Origin: Amphimedon queenslandica
Lineage: Eukaryota > Porifera > Demospongiae > Haplosclerida > Niphatidae
Reading direction: 5' to 3'
Length of the DNA: 44,783 bases
Assembly: GCF_000090795.2 (NCBI RefSeq)
Contig: NW_003546248.1
Location: forward strand, 700,207 to 744,989
Under the pieces are notes generated by a model, which was given only the letters and a program-made list of their open reading frames with translations, was not told the DNA's origin and ran no database searches. The translations under genes and the position numbers were made by a program. This document shows, in pieces, positions 13,501-21,107 of this stretch. How positions within the stretch are numbered: the stretch's first letter is position 1; each line of letters starts with the position of its first letter.

Positions 13501-14385
13501 GCAATTGCGCGTATATTAAAAGAACCATGCAATCATAATAATAATAATAGTATACTCAAGATATATTACATGCATTGTAGCCTCTTTAATAAGGACGCCC
13601 TAAAACAAGGACACCTCTACAAATGACCTCTACAACTTGTAATGTCCTGATCTACACAAACATGCAAAAATATGAAGCATAAAGACTGTTCATGTACATA
13701 AATTCTACTTCATTTTTATTTTATTATTGAGAAAAAATTTTGTACTAAGGACAGATTGTGTGGGCCCCAATAGAGTAATCAATTGTACAAGTATAAACTA
13801 ACTGACCTCATCACATTCATCAAATGAGTCGTATGGGAACCGACTTTCATCTCCTCTAGTAACATATTCTCCTTCTCCTTCATTCTCTGGGGAATCAAAG
13901 AAGTCCTTGGTAGTCATGATGAGAGACTGGGGCTCAAGCAAAGGGCTGTGAACATCACACTCTTCGAAAATTGGGTACTAGAGATAGGAGGAGAGGAGAA
14001 ATGGTATGGTTGGTTACACAAACTGTTGACACAGGATAGTTGATACAACTTTTTTCCAGACACTTTTTATTAAAGCTTGTAGGACGGCATTAACTGGACT
14101 AGACCTTATACAAAGGCTCCTTTCCACAGAGGCGCTTTATACAAACTACAATCAGCAGGAGAATAGGCAGATAGTCATAATATTGTGAATGCTACTCGAG
14201 CCGTCCTCTCTCTCTTTTTCTTGAAATGCAATTTGAGAAAGAGGGAGGGAGAGTGGAGGAGGGCATACTCATGGGGCTTGATTGCAATGGCTGACCAGCT
14301 ACTCAGCACTAAAACTAACCATTTCTCTCTTGGGATAGACGACTTCTTTCCAGAGTCTGCAAGCAAAAAGGCCAGCCATTAGCAT
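1258..14385 (-). CDS. SNCAIP-like: Synphilin-1-like ankyrin-repeat/coiled-coil protein
   Basis: Fifteen exons, on the minus strand in coding order: 14320-14385 (candidate first exon), 13807-13977, 11518-11576, 8870-9033, 7739-8479, 6742-7298, 5764-5949, 3769-3934, 3646-3716, 3232-3401, 3011-3119, 2702-2918, 2551-2593, 2238-2414, 1258-2128. All phases agree, giving about 1255 residues. Residues 1-575 are mostly Ser/Pro/Asn-rich. Ankyrin repeats span about 575-765 (YGSTLLHTAATYGQ, NGHVDCLKYL, GETLLHHAAFHGQTKCLEFL, SGVSPAHFAAQRGHLDCL). They run directly into a helix (CTHYLLMVELCWQLSRDV) and a coiled coil (LRHENNQLHELLDLRDKEHH). A charged RELSNVEQRLHASREKRKL block and a His/Ser/Pro-rich tail with repeated RSPPQ motifs follow. 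This repeat order, and the helix leading from the last repeat into the coiled coil, resemble vertebrate synphilin-1 as I remember it. Synphilin-1 is a cytoplasmic scaffold that binds alpha-synuclein and ubiquitin ligases. If the first exon is wrong, Met at 13917 is the fallback start. Confidence 0.7.
3961..5040. repeat. Tandem satellite array, ~177 bp units, six copies (family A)
   Basis: Six head-to-tail copies lie in the synphilin-like intron 3935-5763. The landmark CATAAGGGCATCAAT begins at about 3967, 4144, 4321, 4500, 4677 and 4858, a spacing of 177-181 bp. Each unit contains ACCATGGGCTATAGCC, with the palindrome GGCTATAGCC at its centre, and ends in a CAAACTTTCTACA motif. The same family recurs at 34800-36366. 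Confidence 0.9.
5420..5580. mobile_element. Harbinger-like MITE with TTA target duplication
   Basis: This 161 bp element has perfect 17 bp terminal inverted repeats, AGGCTGGTTTACAATAT at 5420-5436 and its complement at 5564-5580. TTA flanks both sides (5417-5419 and 5581-5583). A 3 bp TTA/TWA duplication is typical of the PIF/Harbinger superfamily. An internal perfect hairpin (CTAGAATAGAA, 5-base loop, complement) occupies 5464-5490. There is no coding sequence, so the element is non-autonomous. It sits in the same intron as the family A array. Confidence 0.8.
5950..6741. other. Intron with microsatellites
   Basis: Intron of the synphilin-like gene. It holds an AAC/AAT-rich trinucleotide tract (about 6115-6260), CAGACAGA repeats near 6425 and ACATGTAC-type palindromes. 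There is no conserved coding signal: the leucine-rich reading on the minus strand is only a translation of the trinucleotide tract. Confidence 0.6.
7457..7501. repeat. (CA)n microsatellite
   Basis: An uninterrupted CA dinucleotide run of about 45 bp in the synphilin-like intron 7299-7738. Such runs are length-polymorphic and can form Z-DNA. Confidence 0.9.
8583..8791. mobile_element. MITE, TACCGTAT family (copy 1)
   Basis: This roughly 209 bp element has terminal inverted repeats that begin TACCGTATAACGCTTTA at 8583 and end in the complement at 8791, continuing inward to TTTGGCG. The interior repeats TTGGCGATTTT and GGCGGTTTTTAAT in both orientations. The flanking TA dinucleotides could be a TA target duplication. 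There is no coding sequence. It lies in the synphilin-like intron 8480-8869. Confidence 0.8.
9034..11517. other. Large intron, no gene seen
   Basis: Intron of the synphilin-like gene. It holds a GA-rich tract and a TG run (9036-9123), (AAAT)n near 9170, three tandem copies of an ATGTACATGTACACGCTAAGC-like unit (about 9296-9365), many TACATGTA palindromes, and a decayed piece of the satellite family near 10985-11025 (CCTTATGCTATGTAGAAAGC). I find no supported exon or RNA gene. Confidence 0.55.
11577..13806. other. Large intron, simple repeats only
   Basis: Intron of the synphilin-like gene. It holds a CT-rich tract (about 11715-11745), a GAGACAGA tandem repeat (about 12175-12240), TCTCTGTCTC repeats near 12728-12755, a TAG repeat at 12776-12792 and an AAT run near 13378-13394. 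Short open frames on the + strand here lack conserved sequence and I do not support them as genes. Confidence 0.55.
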
Positions 14386-14463
14386 TAGCTTGTACCTCGG
14401 CTTGTACTCTGCTGGAAGAGCTCAAGTCCCTAGGCTAAGTAGGCTTTAGACACAACAATCTAC

Positions 14464-14500
14464 CACGTGAAGCTTACTACTCACGTGACTTTAGCGGGAA
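14464..14500. promoter_or_regulatory. Candidate promoter motifs: two CACGTG E-boxes and an E2F-like site
   Basis: CACGTG occurs at 14464-14469 and 14482-14487, the second within TCACGTGA. GCGGGAA follows at 14494-14500. The cluster lies 80-115 bp upstream of the candidate first ATG of the synphilin-like gene (14385, minus strand) and 154 bp downstream of the CtlX stop. The sites are seen directly; their function is inferred from position. TCACGTGA matches the core bound by MITF/TFE-type bHLH factors, and GCGGGAA resembles E2F sites. Confidence 0.4.
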
Positions 14501-14653
14501 TTTTCGATTCAAATTTAAGGCAGGAAGCAGAAATTGACATATCAAAGCATTAAATGAACAATAAATCATCAATGAGGTAATGATTGATTATATGATAATA
14601 CATAGTGACACATAACAGATAAGAGGACATACTAACGATTATACTTAGTCGTT

Positions 14654-15640
14654 TCATTTTGGCGGAAATATTTCCGCTATCATGCATCTAACTCCGCCTC
14701 CCCCCAAGGACTCAATAGTATCGACAGAACAATGAACCAACTCTAGCTCATTCTCTTCAGTCAAAATCCTCTTTTGATTTCCGTCCATTGCATTATAAGC
14801 TTTTGTAGACATGACCAGAAACCTTTTTCCATCTTGATTGCTTAGCTCCAATGCATTACAGAGAAAATCATTCATCTGAGATACTGTCACTGTAACAATA
14901 GTACGACCGGAAGCTCCAAGACTTTTCATTACACGCTCTTTCTCCTCAGAATCTTGTATAGCCTCTAAGCAAATCAGAGAGATCGTTTTGCCGATCATCA
15001 TCATAACGTTAGTGTGGTATATTGGGACAAGATCTCCATTTAAGGATTTGTGGCATGCACGAAATGTAACAGACTTGTAACCAGTGATGCTGCAAAACTT
15101 TTCAATCATTTCAATGTCAGTCCGACCAGATACACAAGCATAGGCGACCCTGTGTACCCTGTCCAATACCATACTGCCTGTACCCTCAAGGTATTGGCCG
15201 CTACTTTCAAAGCTACTCAAGTCTATAATGCTAGCATTTAGGGACCGTGTCCATTTGTCTATCAAGTCCTGGCGTCTCTCTTGTCTTCTGAGTATGGACA
15301 TCATAGGGTAGATTATGATAGTGGAGGTAGTTTGTAGTTTAATTTCTGTGGAGGAGTGAAATGATATCCAATTATTTGGGAAAACAGCATCGGGAGTTTC
15401 TGGGCTATCGGTGTCTGCTTCAATGTTCACTTCAATCCCATTAGAGGAAAGGAGGTGGGAAAGATCGTCAAATTCTCTCACAGCTTGAGCCGAGGCCTCA
15501 GAAGAGCTACAATTATTGATCGAGCTGATCTGAAATGCATTGTCAACAGCTGTCTCTGAATTGTAGCCGAAAGCTTTAGGTCTTATCATCATGACTCTAT
15601 TGGTTACTTGATGAGGAGTGTTGGCTGTATTAAAACTCAT
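14654..15640 (-). CDS. ctlX-like: CtlX-type amidinohydrolase/amidinotransferase-family enzyme, intronless
   Basis: One uninterrupted frame of 328 residues. I chose the ATG at 15640 because the family's first strand (NRVMMIRPKAFGYNSETAVDNAF) begins soon after it, and the 46 residues upstream read like untranslated leader. The family signatures appear in order: MMIRPKAFGYN, PDAVFPNNWISFH (acidic and Asn residues of the active site), EGTGSMVLDRVHRVAYAC, IYHTNVMMMIG (catalytic His) and a C-terminal GGGGVRCMIAEIFPPK carrying the nucleophile Cys. These match bacterial citrulline-utilisation hydrolase CtlX, of the arginine deiminase/DDAH fold (five-bladed propeller). It should act on a guanidino or ureido compound in the cytosol; the exact substrate is not predictable. 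It lacks introns while nearly all neighbours have several, which suggests bacterial origin or retroposition. It shares a 264 bp divergent promoter with the next gene. Confidence 0.88.
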   Translation of the reverse strand: MSFNTANTPHQVTNRVMMIRPKAFGYNSETAVDNAFQISSINNCSSSEASAQAVREFDDLSHLLSSNGIEVNIEADTDSPETPDAVFPNNWISFHSSTEIKLQTTSTIIIYPMMSILRRQERRQDLIDKWTRSLNASIIDLSSFESSGQYLEGTGSMVLDRVHRVAYACVSGRTDIEMIEKFCSITGYKSVTFRACHKSLNGDLVPIYHTNVMMMIGKTISLICLEAIQDSEEKERVMKSLGASGRTIVTVTVSQMNDFLCNALELSNQDGKRFLVMSTKAYNAMDGNQKRILTEENELELVHCSVDTIESLGGGGVRCMIAEIFPPK

Positions 15641-15904
15641 TTTAGATCTTGTTAAAGAGCTTGTAAACGACAAAAAGAACTTTTCACACTTAACGACCAC
15701 ACAACAGCGATACAGCTCGAGCTGGGTCGGATCAGGAGGAGTGGCTGCTGGCGCATGGCGCTGGCGCGACGAAATCAATTAATTAATTTTTGTACGTCAT
15801 AATTAAAGGTCAAGCTCACGTGAGACAATCTTGTCGACCGAAGCCGAGGAAAACTTACATAAAAAGATCGTCTTGCTTGTTGCGGCTTCCATTGCTCACT
15901 GATT
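15641..15904. promoter_or_regulatory. Divergent promoter, CtlX / NlpC-1
   Basis: This 264 bp interval separates two start codons reading outward. It contains CACGTG at 15817-15822 (within TCACGTGA) and a GC-rich GGCGCATGGCGCTGGCGCG stretch near 15749. The second stretch is close to an NRF1 site (GCGCATGCGC) but carries an extra G. Bidirectional use is inferred from the gene arrangement. Confidence 0.5.
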
Positions 15905-18068
15905 ATGGGAGGCAAAAGCAGCAAAGATAACTCAGCAAAGACTGAAGACCCCAAGGAATCTCCTGCAGAACAAACCAACGTTGATAAAGAAGGAGAAGCA
16001 CCTCCAGCAAAGCCCACCCAGTCTGAGACCACAGGAGGAGCAGAGGGAGAGCCTGCAGCAGAAAAGCTGGTTGAATTCAATGATATTAAAAATAGTCTAA
16101 AAACAGGAGACCTTCTACTCCTCTACAGGAAAGATGCAGAGAACCCCAATTATGCTATTTTGATAGACAACTCTGCAAACGAGGAGTACTTTCCACTCTT
16201 GATGGTGAAAGGTAGCACTAAACCAATGTCCAAGGAAAATTTCAGCAGGAGACGCTATCTTACAGCAGTCACTACTGTCACACGCATGTTCTATGGAGAC
16301 TACGAGCGTGTAGCAATTTGCAGGCTGACCGGTGACCAGAAAGACATATCAGCAAAGAAGGCGCTCGAGGCTGTGGACAAGATCGATACTCAAAAGTATT
16401 CTGAAGAGGAGCTGAAGCTAATTGATGAAGCAGAGACAGATGTTGCCCGAAGCGTCATGGCATCTGTGCTCAACTTGAGTGTTTTGTATAGTAAACTTGG
16501 CATCATTGCAGAGCCTGCCACTCCATCCAGTGTCCAGGATACGTACAAGACTTGGAACACCACTCTGCCAGTTGGTGAACCAACATTCATTAACGTCCCT
16601 CCCATTAAACCGGGACCAATGAAGGGTGGAACTCCACCATTTTATCAAAAGATTTTGTAAGGAATTGTAGTAATATTGCCCATATTTATTTTTATTATAT
16701 TTTTTCCTATAGACGTGGTTTGATGCCTATTCCTGAAAACAGAACTGTAGTGCCATACAGTTCTATCCGTGACCAGCTAAACACCGGAGACATCCTCCTT
16801 TTTGCTACAGTTGGATCTAGTGGCTTTGTTATCAAGCTGGGGAGCAACTCCCATTTTTCTCATGCTGCTATGGTAAGGCTCATAATATCATAGTGTGTCT
16901 GTGACGACACAGTCAGAATAGCATTGAGATAACAACATTATGAATAGAATTAATCAATGGACTTATGAAATAATGGAGCATTCCTAGCTATATTGTAATT
17001 GTCACAGTGAATTGTGGTTTTACTCTGAATTATTGTAAGACATGACATCACACGTCTTGTACATGCCCCACACACACCATAGGTACTCAAGCCTAAAGGC
17101 TCTGACCTTCTTATGTGCTGGGAAACAACATCTAACTCTGTTGGTTAGTCAGCAAGACATTATACCGTATACCATGAAATTTATGCAACAATTTTTTTTG
17201 CGAATCCTTCATTTCTAAGATTTCACAAAATAATTTTTGCAAATAGCTTGCAAACCGCACCATGGGGCAATGGAGCTGTAGGATTTTGCGATTTTAATTT
17301 TTGCAATGGAGCAAAAATCGCAGTTTTTTCTGTCGCATAAATTTCATGGTATACGGTATAAGCATGTTGTTTATTTATAAGGATGTTCTTAATCCTTGTT
17401 AGGCCTGGTTGACCTTGGGAGCACAAAAGTGCAAAAAGGAACTCAAATCGTTCCATTGAAGCACAAGATATTGAATGGGTATAACGATGAAGTTGCCATT
17501 AGACGCTTGGTAGATGTAACTGATGAACAAAGAGAGAAAATCCACCAAACCATGATGAAAGTAACTAAACTTCCTTTACTGTATACTACATACTACAAAT
17601 ATACAATTGATGCATACACATCACAACTATATAATGCTATCATGCTAGATCTAGTAATTATAGTAAATAACGTATGATTCATGATGCATGATATAGTACA
17701 CTTGTTTTTATTGTTATACCACAGCTATCTAAAGAGCTCGAGGGTACCTACTACGAGAAGGATTTCATCGAAATGATCATGTCAGGTTTTGACTTTGGCG
17801 AAGAGTTTCTGGATTTTCTCAGAAATGACGAAGAAGACGTGAGCACAATCTTCTGTAGTGAGTTGGTTGCACATGCTTATCAAGAGGCTGGCTTGCTTGG
17901 AGGTAAGTATAGAGTTTGCTGACCAACATTCAATCTAATTCTCTTCTTGTAGAAGAGAAACCATCAAATGAGTATTCTCCTGATGAGTTTTCAAGTGAGA
18001 AAAACCCGAATCTCAAGTTCGGACGATTGGAGCCTGAAGTTTATATTGAGTTAAAATATGAAGACTAA
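15905..18068 (+). CDS. YiiX-like permuted NlpC/P60 cysteine hydrolase, duplicated domain (paralogue 1)
   Basis: Exons 15905-16656, 16713-16872, 17083-17143, 17403-17560, 17725-17902 and 17953-18068 give 474 residues with all phases consistent. The protein has two related halves. The C-terminal half carries the permuted papain-like motifs: LNTGDILLF, FSHAAMV (catalytic His) and TIFCSELVAHAYQEAGLL (catalytic Cys), then PSNEYSPDEF. The N-terminal half (about residues 58-235) repeats the fold as LKTGDLLLLYRK, PNYAILI and VARSVMASVLNLSVLYSKLG. The His position is Tyr and the Cys is lost, so it is predicted inactive. The N terminus MGGKSSKD fits an N-myristoylation signal and is followed by a Pro/Glu-rich linker, suggesting membrane attachment. 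YiiX/YebB-like relatives are amidases, thioesterases or acyltransferases; the substrate here is unknown. Intron 3 holds a MITE. Confidence 0.8.
17161..17360. mobile_element. MITE, TACCGTAT family (copy 2)
   Basis: A 200 bp element with perfect 26 bp terminal inverted repeats (17161-17186 and 17335-17360). The outer end reads TATACCGTATACCATGAAA. The interior is AT-rich with TTTTTGC/GCAAAAA words and has no coding sequence. It is inserted in intron 3 of NlpC paralogue 1, 17 bp downstream of the exon 3 donor, and paralogue 2 lacks it. Confidence 0.88.
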
Positions 18069-18199
18069 ACGATAATAATAGTACACATGCTAATTAGATG
18101 TGATTTTGCTTAGCTAGATCAGATCAATACTGACTACATACAATTCAATGCCAAATTTTATAGTTTTGTACTTCCTCATTTTTCATAAACAAAATAATT

Positions 18200-18979
18200 G
18201 GGGCGAGCATGAGCGAGACCCACACTAATCTGTCTAGGTCTATTTGCGTTACGTCTTGTTTGTGAACGGAAAAATACGAAAATTAAATTAGTATACTACT
18301 ATTAATAAATTTGGACCACGTGGGCAAAATTAATTTAGAGGGTGTGGTCAAAAGAACAAGATGGCGGAAATTTTAACTTGACAAACTCAGATTGAGTTTC
18401 TAACAGCTAGATAAGAGAGAGGGGCTGTCTAAAACATCTGAAAGGCTGAAAAACTTAAAGCAGCTTGATCTAAGACTCCTTTAGATTAGTCCTCTCATTG
18501 AAAGAATTAAAATTGGGAGAACAGCTTGATTAGAAGTTTAGCTTGGCACTGGCATTTCTCAGAGTGGCAGGACAGTTCATTCTTGTCTCTTTTACTGGGT
18601 CATTTTGGTCAGTTGTGTTAAATGGTGTGTTTGCTCTGTTCAGACCCTGCTGGGCCATGAGGATGGGGTCTGAAATTCTGAATATGCATGCAGGCTAAGA
18701 GCTGGATTGATTTTATTTAGTTCAATCTTATTTCAAATGGTAATTGATGGAAGCTAGATTAGAAGTTTAACTTGGTACATTTTCTCAGTGTGACAGGACT
18801 CGTTCTTGTCACTTTGATTGGGTTATTTTGGTTGTGTTGACTGGTGTGTTTGCTCTGTTCAGACCCCGGCCATGAGGCCGGGGTCTGAATATGCATGCAG
18901 GCTGAGAGCTGGATTGATTTTATTTAGTTCAATCATAATTATTATTTCAGTTGTTAATTGATGGCTCATGCTCGCCCCC
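18200..18979. mobile_element. 780 bp non-autonomous element with 15 bp inverted ends and internal hairpins
   Basis: The ends are GGGGCGAGCATGAGC (18200-18214) and its complement (about 18964-18978). The right half holds two diverged copies of a segment of about 200 bp (about 18510-18735 and 18745-18960). Each contains a hairpin framed by TTCAGACCC...GGGTCTGAA. In the second copy (18858-18889) it is a perfect 14 bp GC-rich stem with an ATGA loop. In the first (18639-18674) only the outer stem pairs. There is no convincing target-site duplication and no transposase. It fills the spacer between the NlpC paralogues. Confidence 0.65.
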
Positions 18980-19075
18980 ACAATGTTTACATTCACCTAG
19001 TTATTAAATTTAATGAGCCACTCCTTTTTTAATAATGACGTCGAGCCACACCCTGTACGTTGCCTATGAGTTGTT

Positions 19076-20971
19076 ATGGCTCAAGCTACAGGAGAGCAAG
19101 ATTTGGTCAACTTTGAAGATATAAAGGACAGTCTAAAGACTGGAGATCTTCTTCTTCTTTATCGGAAAGACGAAGAGATACCTAATTATGCCGTGATAAT
19201 CAACAACTCTGACCATATGAAGTACTTTCCACTTCTCATGGTCAAAGGAGTCGCCAAGCCAATGCAAAGGGAAACTTTCCTGCACAGCAAGAGAAGATTC
19301 CTCACTGCAGTCACTGCCGTTGTGAGAATATTCTACGGAGACTATGAGCGTGTAGCAATCTGCAGATTGAAGACAAGTGAGGATGAGCAGGGAAAGCTAA
19401 GCTCAGATGCTGCTCTGAAGGTTGTAGATAACATTGATACTGAAACCTACACTGATGAAGAGTTTGAAACAGCTAGTGAGGCTCCTACCCCTACCTTTCG
19501 AAGTGTCGTTACGACTGTCATCAACTTGCATCGATTCTATCATAAGCTAGGGGTCTTGAAGGACACTGCTAAGCCCTCCGACATCAAGAATACGGCTGAG
19601 AAATGGCATGAAATACTACCTGTAACAAAGCCGCAGTTTCTCAAAGTGCCTCCAGTTAAATTGGGCCTCCTAAGCAGAGAAGAACCACCATTATACCAAA
19701 AAATTTTGTAAGTAAAGCAGCATTAGCATGCATGCATGCATGCAGGATCAGTACTATATAAATCATAATTATAATTGTAGTCACACTAACACCATTTATG
19801 GCTACTTTGACCTTGTAACTTAAGCAATAGTTTTGCTGTCCAGACCCTCTACCTACCGCCTAAACCTTTAAAAAATGAGATATTTTTCTAAACTACCACT
19901 GAGTTTATGTAAACCTTAACTCACTATCGTATGTAGTGATTATTAGCCGATCAATCATTATTTTAGCCAACAATGAACAAAATAGTGTCAAATGTAGCAA
20001 ACAACTTAATGCAAAATGCTGCATGTGAGCTTATATTCACTCTTCTATAGGCGTGGTTTAATGCCATTTGCAGAAGATGTCCATGTAACTTATAAGTCAA
20101 TAAGAGATACACTGAATACTGGAGATATCGTGCTGTTCTCTTCAGTGTGTGCTGCTGGGGCGGCTATTAAAATTATTGGACAACAACAGTTTTCACATGC
20201 TGCACTTGTATGGCTATTATGATTAAAGGAAATTATTACAAAAACCTTTCATTTGCAGGTGCTCAAACCAAAAGGATCTGATATATTAATGGTCTGGGAA
20301 TCCTGCCGCAATTTTGTTGGTTAGTTCTATACTCAAAAAAACCTCATAATTCTCTTTTTTTCTCGATCCTTCAGGTAAGGTTGACCTAGGATCTTGCCAA
20401 ATAATGGGAGGAACACAAATACTACCACTCAAGCACAAGATATTTAGCGGATACAATGATGAAGTTGCTATCAGGCGTCTTGTGGATTTGACTGACAAGG
20501 AAAGAGAAAAGGTCCATGACACAATAATGGCTGTAAGCAACAAATAAAAATTGTCATATGCTGTAATATTATCATCTACATGTATATAGCTTACTAAGAA
20601 ACGCGAAGGTGTGAAGTATCAAGCAAACATTTTTGAAATGGTTAAAGCTGGTTATGATTTTTTTGATAATTTCCTTTCAATATTTAAAAACGAGGAAGAA
20701 GACATCAGTACATTATTCTGCAGTGAACTGGTTGCTAATGCTTATCAAGAAGCTGGGCTACTTGGTGAGAATTATATGATTATATAGCAACAATTTCTTG
20801 ACTATGGAGTATTGTTCTCATCCTCCCTGTGCAGGTGATGAAAAACCATCAAATGAATATTCACCAGATGAGCTCTCAAGCCAAAACAAAGATTTGACAT
20901 TAAAGATGGGACGATTGGAAAAGGAGATATACATAAGAATGAAGTACGATGATCTCGACATTGAAGACTAA
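19076..20971 (+). CDS. YiiX-like permuted NlpC/P60 cysteine hydrolase, duplicated domain (paralogue 2)
   Basis: Exons 19076-19707, 20051-20207, 20259-20319, 20375-20532, 20590-20764 and 20835-20971 give 439 residues. The six-exon structure and phases match those of the gene at 15905, so this is a tandem duplicate. The predicted active half has LNTGDIVLF, FSHAALV (His), TLFCSELVANAYQEAGLLG (Cys) and PSNEYSPDEL. The N-terminal half again lacks the catalytic pair (PNYAVII; FRSVVTTVINLHRFYHKLG). It starts MAQATGEQDLVNFEDIKDSL, so it lacks the MGGKSS lipidation-type N terminus and the Pro/Glu-rich linker. The paralogues may therefore differ mainly in location. The biochemical activity is unknown. 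The next gene converges on it, 136 bp away. Confidence 0.8.
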
Positions 20972-21107
20972 GAGACTCAAACTCATTATGCAAACTCATA
21001 CATGTACCATATAGAATTGGATATGATTAGTATCAAACAATGAAAGACTGTATACATGATTACATGTACATTAGTTTTAGATTATAGAAATTAGAAGTTT
21101 AGTATAA

